Source of the DNA: CAYFVU01 sp964594775
GTDB taxonomy: Bacteria > Spirochaetota > Spirochaetia > DSM-16054 > Sediminispirochaetaceae
Assembly: GCA_964594775.1 (NCBI GenBank)
Contig: CAZQNO010000004.1
Location: 1-64,000 of the forward strand
Reading direction: 5' to 3'
Length of the DNA: 64,000 nucleotides
The translations under genes were made by a program, and so were the position numbers. The notes beneath the pieces are model-generated. The model was given only the letters and a program-made list of their open reading frames with translations. It had not been told where the DNA came from and ran no database searches. Below, piece by piece: positions 58,184 through 64,000 of the stretch; position 1 is the stretch's first letter; every line of letters starts with the position of its first letter.

Positions 58184-58633
58184 ATGACGCAGAAGATAGA
58201 CGAAACGGACCTTGACATAGTTCGGCTCTTGTGGAACGGACGCACTCCCTACGGGGAGATAGCGGCACAATTGGGCCTGGCCACCAATACGGTGCGCAAC
58301 CGGGTGAATCAGATGATAGAAAACGGGACCCTTCAGATCATCGGTTTGATTAATCCCGAAGCCATCGATGGACATCAGTCTGCCTTCATCGGGATCAAGA
58401 TAATGCCGAAAAAAATGCACTCGGCCCTGCAGGAGATCAATGCCCTGAAAGGTGTAGTAAGTGCGGTACAGGTAAGCGGACGTTTCGATATCATTGCCCT
58501 GGTCATGTTCAACAAAACGTACAGTTTTCGTCATTTTTACGAAAAACATCTGTGCTACGTAGATGGATTGATAAGTTCGGAAACCTTTTTTGTCTCTCCG
58601 GGAGAAGGATTTCAGCTGCGTTACGCACTTTAA
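58184..58633 (+). CDS. Lrp/AsnC-family transcriptional regulator
   Basis: A protein of 149 residues. The N-terminal helix-turn-helix (about 5-55, DETDLDIVRLLWNGRTPYGEIA and TNTVRNRVNQMIENGTL) is followed by the RAM effector domain (about 65-145: AFIGIKIMP, ALKGVVSAVQVSGRFDIIALVM, and FVSPGEGFQLRYAL at the end). Lrp-type proteins form octamers that respond to amino acids or related small molecules. As first gene of the operon it probably controls itself and the genes that follow. Confidence 0.9.
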   Translation: MTQKIDETDLDIVRLLWNGRTPYGEIAAQLGLATNTVRNRVNQMIENGTLQIIGLINPEAIDGHQSAFIGIKIMPKKMHSALQEINALKGVVSAVQVSGRFDIIALVMFNKTYSFRHFYEKHLCYVDGLISSETFFVSPGEGFQLRYAL

Positions 58634-58658
58634 CACTTTGTCTTAGGAAGGTAATTAG

Positions 58659-59750
58659 ATGCAGAGAATAGGTGAAAAGGATTTAGCGTATATTGCCGTG
58701 GGAGCGGCGGTATTAGGTGCAGGCGGCGGGGGTGATCCTCATATGGGAAAGCTCATGGCTCGGCAGGCGGTCCTAAAACACGGGCCGGTAGAACTAATCA
58801 GCCCGGATGAGCTGGAGGATGAGGATCTGGTGATCCCTTCGGCAATGATGGGCGCTCCGGCGGTGATGTTGGAGAAACTGCCCAACGGGCGGGAGCCTTC
58901 CTTCGCATTCAATGCACTGGAAAAATACCTGGGCAAGAAGGCTCGGGCGGTGATTTCCATCGAAGAAGGGGGGCTTAATTCCTGCATTCCCATTTATACC
59001 GCTGCGGTGCTGGGCCTGCCCTTGGTGGATGCCGACGGGATGGGGAGAGCCTTCCCGGAACTACAGATGGTATCCTTCGGAGTCGGAGGCGTGGCCTCTA
59101 CACCGATGCTTCTCTGTGATGAAAAGGGAAACAAGGTGGTAATTGAAGCAGCCGATAATACCTGGTCGGAAGTCATCGCCCGCAACATCACCGTGGTGAT
59201 GGGCCTCTCCTCGATGCTTGCGATCTATCCAATGAACGGCAAACAGGTAAAGGAACTGGCGATACGAGGGACTACCACCCTTGCTCATGAGATCGGTACT
59301 AAAATTCTCGATTCTGCAAAGAGCAAGACTACCCCTGTTGAGGCCATTTTAAAAGTTACCAATGGGTTTCGTCTGTTCGACGGAAAGATTACCGATGTGC
59401 AGAGAGACCTTACCGGCGGATTTGTGCGGGGAAGAGTCAAGGTAGAGGGTATAGAGCAAAAGAGGGGAAGACTCTGTACCGTTGATTTCCAAAACGAAAA
59501 TCTGGTGGCAATGGTCGATGAGAGGCCTGTTGCCATGACCCCTGATCTCATTACCCTCATCGATCGGGAAAACGGCCTGCCGATTACCACCGAGAACCTC
59601 CGATATGGGAGACGGGTATGTATTATCGGCATGCCTTGTGATGAGTTTTGGAGACGGCCGGAAGGTATTGCCCATGTGGGGCCTCGCTATTTCGGGTATG
59701 ACCTCGAGTACCACGCCATTGAGGATTTGGTAAAGGAAGCGCAAAAATGA
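58659..59750 (+). CDS. DUF917 (S-methyl-thiohydantoin-desulfurase-type) protein
   Basis: A protein of 363 residues of the DUF917 family. AAVLGAGGGGDPHMGKLMA at about 17-35 and PSAMMGAPAVMLEKLPNG at about 64-81 are its N-terminal marks; SFGVGGVASTPMLL and the DVQRDLTGGFVRGRV region belong to the C-terminal half. The family almost always accompanies HyuA-type hydantoinases, and one member is described as an S-methyl-thiohydantoin desulfurase, so a hydantoin-like ring substrate is implied. AGGAAGG precedes the ATG. It overlaps the next gene by 4 nt (ATGA). Confidence 0.88.
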   Translation: MQRIGEKDLAYIAVGAAVLGAGGGGDPHMGKLMARQAVLKHGPVELISPDELEDEDLVIPSAMMGAPAVMLEKLPNGREPSFAFNALEKYLGKKARAVISIEEGGLNSCIPIYTAAVLGLPLVDADGMGRAFPELQMVSFGVGGVASTPMLLCDEKGNKVVIEAADNTWSEVIARNITVVMGLSSMLAIYPMNGKQVKELAIRGTTTLAHEIGTKILDSAKSKTTPVEAILKVTNGFRLFDGKITDVQRDLTGGFVRGRVKVEGIEQKRGRLCTVDFQNENLVAMVDERPVAMTPDLITLIDRENGLPITTENLRYGRRVCIIGMPCDEFWRRPEGIAHVGPRYFGYDLEYHAIEDLVKEAQK

Positions 59751-61303
59751 ACTATAGACTTGGAATCGATGTAGGAGGGACCAATACGGATGCGGTAATT
59801 CTCGATGCACAGGATACCGTAATTGCCTCCTGCAAGGCCGATACGAGCGATCCGGTGATAGACGGTATACGCAACGCGGTAGCACAGGTGCTTTCTCTGG
59901 CACGCATCGACCCTAAGGACATACACGACGCCATGCTGGGCACTACCCATGCAACGAACGCCGTTGTGCAGCGAAAAGGTCTGTCTCGAGTCGGGCTTAT
60001 TCGTCTTTCCGCCCCATCCGGCTTTTCCATTCCTCCGTATATCGAATGGCCGCAGGATATTCTCACGGTCTTAGAAGCGCGGTATCACATCGTCAAGGGG
60101 GGATACGAATACAACGGTACTCCTATTGCCGCCGCAAACCGGGATGAGATATCACGGGCACTTGACAACATAGCCGAAGCAGAAATGGAGGCCCTCGCCG
60201 TTTCCGGCGTGTTTTCCTTGGTGAATGCCGAACAAGAGCTGCTGGTCGCCGAGCTCGCAAAAGAACGGGTGGGCAAAGAGTTTCCGGTAACCCTCTCTCA
60301 CGAAATCGGCGCCATCGGACTTATCGAGAGGGAGAATGCGGCCATATTAAATGCATCGATCAGGAAACTCGCCGAAAATGCCTATGGGTCCTTTGAAGAT
60401 GTATTGAAACAAAACGACATAGATGCCGAGCTCTTCATCACCCAAAACGACGGGACCCTCATGGGCATCGAATACGCGAAGCACTATCCCGTATTGACCA
60501 TCGCATCGGGTCCGACGAACTCGCTGCGGGGAGCGGCATATCTCTCGGGAGAGAGGGATGCCGTCGTAATTGATGTAGGAGGAACGACCACCGATCTCGG
60601 TGTACTGAAGAACGGCTTTCCTCGTGAGTCGGGAAGCGCGGTGGAAATCGGCGGAATCCGGACGAACTTTCGTATGCCCGATCTGGTTTCTATCGGTCTC
60701 GGCGGGGGATCGGTGGTGAAGGAGGAGGGAGAAGAGCTTTACATCGGACCCGAATCGGTCGGGTATCGTATCCGCAGCGAGGCCCTCTGTTTCGGCGGCA
60801 AGACCCTCACGGCTACCGATGTTGCGGTTGCGGCGGGGACGGCGAATATTGGAAATCCCGAGAAAGTGACCGGCATCACGAGAGAACTCCAGGAGAGGGT
60901 TAGGGATAAAATTCGTCTAATGGTCGAGGAGCTGGTCGACAAGATGAAGACCGTTGCCGGCGATGTGCCTGTGGTGGCCGTCGGCGGGGCTAGTATTCTC
61001 ATTCCGGAACGGATCGGCGGGGCCTCTCGCGTAATCAAACCCGAACACTACGAGGTCGCAAATGCGATCGGAGCGGCGATTGCCCAGGTTTCAGGGCAGG
61101 TCGACGGTATCTTCGATGTTGCCGGTAAGGGAAGGGATGCGGTGCTGGAGGAAGTGAAGGAATCAGCGATAGAGAATGCGCGAAAAGCCGGCGCGAAGGA
61201 GGAGACGATCGAAATCATGGAAATCGATGAAATTCCACTTACCTATCTGCCGTCGAATGCGGTGCGTTTCAGGGCTAAGGCAGTTGGAGATCTAAAAAAA
61301 TAA
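59747..61303 (+). CDS. HyuA-type hydantoinase / oxoprolinase-family ATPase
   Basis: A protein of 518 residues of the hydantoinase_A N-terminal plus hydantoinase A core families. Two ASKHA-type phosphate motifs are present: LGIDVGGTNTDAVIL at residues 5-19 and VVIDVGGTTTDLGVLKNG near 275. AMLGTTHATNAVVQRKGLSRVGLI near 65 is the other family mark. Relatives use ATP to open hydantoin or oxoproline rings. No HyuB-type partner gene is present; the DUF917 protein probably takes that place. This is not the cyclic amidohydrolase named hyuA in E. coli purine clusters. Confidence 0.9.
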   Translation: MNYRLGIDVGGTNTDAVILDAQDTVIASCKADTSDPVIDGIRNAVAQVLSLARIDPKDIHDAMLGTTHATNAVVQRKGLSRVGLIRLSAPSGFSIPPYIEWPQDILTVLEARYHIVKGGYEYNGTPIAAANRDEISRALDNIAEAEMEALAVSGVFSLVNAEQELLVAELAKERVGKEFPVTLSHEIGAIGLIERENAAILNASIRKLAENAYGSFEDVLKQNDIDAELFITQNDGTLMGIEYAKHYPVLTIASGPTNSLRGAAYLSGERDAVVIDVGGTTTDLGVLKNGFPRESGSAVEIGGIRTNFRMPDLVSIGLGGGSVVKEEGEELYIGPESVGYRIRSEALCFGGKTLTATDVAVAAGTANIGNPEKVTGITRELQERVRDKIRLMVEELVDKMKTVAGDVPVVAVGGASILIPERIGGASRVIKPEHYEVANAIGAAIAQVSGQVDGIFDVAGKGRDAVLEEVKESAIENARKAGAKEETIEIMEIDEIPLTYLPSNAVRFRAKAVGDLKK

Positions 61304-61331
61304 TCTATATGTATGAGTAAGGAGGGCCTGG

Positions 61332-61778
61332 ATGAATGTTGAAGTGAAAGAAACGAAAGAGGGACGAAAGGTTTTGAGGATCGATGAAAGCAAGTGTACG
61401 GGATGTATTTCCTGTGTTATCACCTGTTCCTTCGCACATACGCAGCGATTTAGTATGAATGCGAAAATCAACATCAAGAAAGACAAACCAGAAGGCATCT
61501 GCGAAATCAAGGTCTGCAGGCAATGCGAGGATGCGCCTTGCGTTGATGCCTGTCCGGTGGCTGCCTTGGAGCGGAACCCTGAAACAGGGCTTGTTATGTT
61601 CTTTGCGGAAAATTGCATCGGCTGTAAGCAGTGTAGTGAGGCCTGCCCTTACGATGCCGTATTCTTCAATGAAGAAAAGAATCTGATAGAAAAATGCGAT
61701 CTCTGCGGTGGTGAACCTATGTGCGCAAAAGTGTGCACTACCGGTGCCATAAGCATTGAGGGAGGAGAAAACATATAA
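61332..61778 (+). CDS. Four-cluster ferredoxin, electron-transfer partner of the AOR
   Basis: A protein of 148 residues with four four-cysteine motifs: CTGCISCVITC, CRQCEDAPCVDAC, CIGCKQCSEAC and CDLCGGEPMCAKVC. This is the DmsB/HycB-like arrangement for four [4Fe-4S] clusters, and such proteins are the small subunit of many tungsten or molybdenum aldehyde oxidoreductases. The N-terminal 15 residues are polar, with no signal peptide, so it is cytoplasmic. The stop overlaps the AOR start (TAATG). Confidence 0.9.
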   Translation: MNVEVKETKEGRKVLRIDESKCTGCISCVITCSFAHTQRFSMNAKINIKKDKPEGICEIKVCRQCEDAPCVDACPVAALERNPETGLVMFFAENCIGCKQCSEACPYDAVFFNEEKNLIEKCDLCGGEPMCAKVCTTGAISIEGGENI

Positions 61779-63691
61779 TGAACGGATATGCCGGGACAAT
61801 CTTACATGTCGATTTAACAGAGGAGAAAATTTGGAAGGAAGCACTCGATGAGGAGTTGATCGAAAAATACCTGGGAGGAAGAGGAATCAACGCACGTCTC
61901 TTGTGGGAAAATGTAGATCATCAGACCGAGGCGCTGAGCCCCGACAACGTGTTGATCTTCGGCGCCGGTGCTCTGAGCGGAACGGACGCGCCGTGCTCCG
62001 GAAGATTGGCGGTGGCTTTCAAGAGCCCCGCAACGAATGCGTATTTTAAGGCAAGCGGAGGGGGCTATGTCGCAAACGAGCTCAAGTACGCCGGTTACGA
62101 CCATGTGGTGATCTACGGCAGGGCGAAAAGGCCGATGTACCTCTATATCTCTAAGGGAAAGGTTGAGCTGCGCGATGCAAATGCCTTATGGGGAAAGACG
62201 GTGACCGAAAGCGACGCCGCCTTGAAGAAGGAGCTAAAAACGCCGCGTCTGGAAACTCTGCTCATCGGTCCGGCAGGGGAAAACTTGGTGAAGTTTTCGG
62301 CGATAATGTCCTCTTGGGGATCGGCCCTCGGCAGGGGCGGCGGCGGTGCCGTCATGGGTTCAAAAAATTTAAAGGCGATCGCCGTGTTTGGAGAGGGGGC
62401 CCTGGATGTAGCCGATCCGAAACGATTCGGTAAGCTGTCCTTGACGGCGAGAGATCTCTTGCGAAACGACGGTTTTGCACAGATTCTCTCGGCCTTCGGT
62501 ACGGCCGGCTTTGTGGAAGGGGTAAACGATGCGGGAATATTGCCGAGTTACAATTTTACTAAATCAAAGGTGGAGAACGCCGAGAACTTCAGCGGACAGG
62601 CTTTGGCCTCGAGAGGCTATCTAAAGGGGAGAAGCGGCTGTGCAAGCTGTGCGATCCACTGCCATCGGTATAGCACGGTGGATGAAGGGCCCTACGCCGG
62701 TACCAAGACCCTTGGGCCGGAGTATGAGACAATCTCCTCTTTTGGCAACGGTCCTGGTCTCGACAACCTTGAAGCAATTATTAAGGCGGGACAGCTCTGC
62801 AACGATTACGGATTGGATTCAATTTCTGCCGGATCTGCAATCCAGTGGCTTATCGAGTCGGTGGAACGAGAAGTATTGAAGAAAGAGGATGTCGACGGTC
62901 TCGATCTATGCTGGGGAGCGGAGAAAGAGGTGCTCCTGCTCATCGAGAAGATTGCCTATCGTGAGGGAATCGGTGATATGCTTGCCGAAGGCACCAAATA
63001 TGCTTCGGAAAAAAGCGGCGGGGATTCTTACAAGTGGGCGGTTCAGGCACGGGGCTTGGAACAATCGAGATGTGAGACAAGAGGCTCGATGGCCTATGCA
63101 CTGGCTTTCTGCGTTAATCCCAGGGGGCCCGACCATTTACACACCGAGTGTATCGCCGAGTCCGGAATGTATCCCGAGGCGGCCAAGTTGATAGAGCGTA
63201 TCACGGGAGATGTGAAATATGCCAACCCGACCCTTACGGAAAAACGGGCGGAAATCGTCAGATGGCATGAAGACAATTACACCCTCGCCGATGCCTTGGG
63301 TTTTTGCGCATTCGTGAATACCGCGGCAAACATCATTTTAGAGAAGGAAATGACCGAGCTGTACAATGCGGCGAGCGGAAGAAACCTCAGCATCGAAGAG
63401 GCTCTAGAGGCGGGAAGGAGAATTCTTACCCTCGAGAGGTGTTTCAACATCAGAGAGGGCTTATCGAGAAAGGATGATATGCTTCCGTATAGAATTACGC
63501 ACACGTCGCTCGGTAATGCAGAAAAGAGCACGAACTCTCCGGAGATCTTAAATGCCATGCTCGATGAGTATTATGCGATGCACGAATGGGATGCCGAAAC
63601 CGGCTTTCCTCGCAAAGAGACGCTGATAAAGCTCGGACTCGAAGATGTGGCCGAAAAATTGGAGGAGCGGGTTTATGCCGAGACTCTCTAA
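61778..63691 (+). CDS. Aldehyde ferredoxin oxidoreductase family protein
   Basis: A protein of 637 residues, the usual size of AOR. KYLGGRGINARLLW (about 26-40) and PCSGRLAVAFKSPATNAY form the N-terminal domain. The tungstopterin-binding GRGGGGAVMGSKNLKAI lies near 185-201. The [4Fe-4S] cysteines are CASCAIHC near 287-294 and the distal one in ALGFCAF near 508. It reduces or oxidises aldehydes and acids with ferredoxin as electron carrier. The substrate cannot be read from sequence; an aldehyde formed from ring-opened purine or hydantoin products fits the operon. Confidence 0.92.
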   Translation: MNGYAGTILHVDLTEEKIWKEALDEELIEKYLGGRGINARLLWENVDHQTEALSPDNVLIFGAGALSGTDAPCSGRLAVAFKSPATNAYFKASGGGYVANELKYAGYDHVVIYGRAKRPMYLYISKGKVELRDANALWGKTVTESDAALKKELKTPRLETLLIGPAGENLVKFSAIMSSWGSALGRGGGGAVMGSKNLKAIAVFGEGALDVADPKRFGKLSLTARDLLRNDGFAQILSAFGTAGFVEGVNDAGILPSYNFTKSKVENAENFSGQALASRGYLKGRSGCASCAIHCHRYSTVDEGPYAGTKTLGPEYETISSFGNGPGLDNLEAIIKAGQLCNDYGLDSISAGSAIQWLIESVEREVLKKEDVDGLDLCWGAEKEVLLLIEKIAYREGIGDMLAEGTKYASEKSGGDSYKWAVQARGLEQSRCETRGSMAYALAFCVNPRGPDHLHTECIAESGMYPEAAKLIERITGDVKYANPTLTEKRAEIVRWHEDNYTLADALGFCAFVNTAANIILEKEMTELYNAASGRNLSIEEALEAGRRILTLERCFNIREGLSRKDDMLPYRITHTSLGNAEKSTNSPEILNAMLDEYYAMHEWDAETGFPRKETLIKLGLEDVAEKLEERVYAETL

Positions 63692-63734
63692 GAGCAGGGG
63701 TAATGAGTAACTCGTTGGGAGTGAGAAATTAGTG

Positions 63735-63759
63735 AAAAAGGCCCGCCTCGCGGCGGGCC
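63735..63759 (-). terminator. Intrinsic terminator of the purine permease gene
   Basis: On the minus strand a perfect 8-bp GGCCCGCC/GGCGGGCC stem with a 4-nt loop (63740-63759) is followed by five T (complement of 63735-63739). It lies 67 nt after the permease stop. On the plus strand it has no T run, so it would stop AOR transcripts poorly. Confidence 0.85.
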
Positions 63760-63826
63760 GATGTAAGTACGTGCTTGATGTGTAAGCAGCACGCCCTCAC
63801 AAGCGGCGGCACAGGCTCTGGTCTGT

Positions 63827-64000
63827 TTATCCGATAATAAATTTCAATAAGAAAAACACTCCTACGATATAAGCCGTTACCGTCACCTCTCTCGACCTGC
63901 CGGAAGAGAGTTTCAGCAGGATGTAGCCGAGCATCCCGAACATGATCCCGTCGGCGATGCTGTAGGCGAGGGGCATGATGATGATGGTGAGAAAGGCGGG
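63827..64000 (-). CDS. Hypoxanthine/guanine-type (NCS2, AzgA/GhxP family) permease, C-terminal part
   Basis: The window holds the last 57 codons plus the stop; the rest lies beyond the right edge. PAFLTIIIMPLAYSIADGI is the near-terminal helix motif typical of the AzgA/GhxP branch of NCS2 permeases, followed by FGMLGYILLKLSSGRSREV and a last transmembrane helix ending KFIIG. These are proton symporters for hypoxanthine, guanine or adenine. It would supply the substrate for the neighbouring deaminase/hydroxylase enzymes. Confidence 0.85.
   Translation of the reverse strand, partial: PAFLTIIIMPLAYSIADGIMFGMLGYILLKLSSGRSREVTVTAYIVGVFFLLKFIIG

Noticed and set aside
63740..63759. Hairpin after the AOR gene as a plus-strand terminator
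   Set aside because: No T run follows on the plus strand; the five T are on the minus strand, so it belongs to the permease.
1..64000. CRISPR array, insertion sequence, prophage or integrase
   Set aside because: I found no regularly spaced repeats, transposase, integrase or phage genes; the only signs of rearrangement are the scars at 52-54 kb.

Overview
The window reads as chromosomal DNA of a free-living, anaerobic spirochaete (order Spirochaetales). Evidence: an atypical FliG gene directly upstream of alaS, an order I recall from Borrelia (fliG1-alaS); an alanyl-tRNA synthetase of only 598 residues without the C-terminal C-Ala region; several secreted proteins with no relatives I recognise; and an anaerobic, Mo/W- and Fe-S-rich catabolic repertoire. 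GC content is moderately high, genes are tightly packed and many overlap by 1-17 nt. I see no rRNA, CRISPR array, complete insertion sequence, integrase or phage gene. One tRNA (Phe, GAA) is present.

Layout. 1-4.7 kb: a secreted beta-rich protein, tRNA-Phe, FliG-like motor protein, TM2/winged-helix protein, alaS. 4.75-23.2 kb is almost entirely minus strand. Transcription starts at about 23.17 kb with a NusG-family specialised elongation factor, then a FlaA1/CapD-type sugar-nucleotide dehydratase, a DegT aminotransferase, and a three-subunit xanthine-dehydrogenase-like complex whose molybdenum site is eroded. dnaE, yggT, recG, rsmD, hisZ-hisG-hisB, two small TPR-type genes and rlmN follow. 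23.3-33.5 kb holds envelope and housekeeping genes: an RlpA/SPOR protein, ligA, a TylF-like methyltransferase, a FliG-C-like small protein, a PEGA protein, a DUF192 lipoprotein and xseAB. 33.5-37.1 kb is a polar amino-acid ABC transporter. 37.3-38.2 kb is a NYN-LOTUS protein.

38.2-64 kb is a catabolic island. Two fold-type II PLP enzymes diverge from a ygfK-led operon: YgfK flavoprotein, SsnA amidohydrolase, a complete Mo/Fe-S/FAD hydroxylase, an 8-oxoguanine-deaminase-like enzyme and the YgeW knotted carbamoyltransferase. Beyond a decayed chemoreceptor gene and an AI-2E-type permease come a second Mo/Fe-S hydroxylase pair, a MazEF-type toxin-antitoxin pair, and an Lrp-regulated operon (DUF917, HyuA-type hydantoinase, four-cluster ferredoxin, aldehyde ferredoxin oxidoreductase). 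A hypoxanthine/guanine-type permease runs off the right end. I infer anaerobic purine use: uptake, deamination, hydroxylation, ring opening to a carbamoyl intermediate, then carbamoyl transfer for ATP. The usual partners HyuA (cyclic amidohydrolase), YgeY and YgeX are not in the window; different enzyme families sit where they would be expected.

A recurring signal is promoters whose -10 box ends only 6-9 nt before an ATG, predicting leaderless or nearly leaderless mRNAs (fliG, alaS, the AI-2E gene, the PEGA gene, the second Mo subunit, and one gene remnant).
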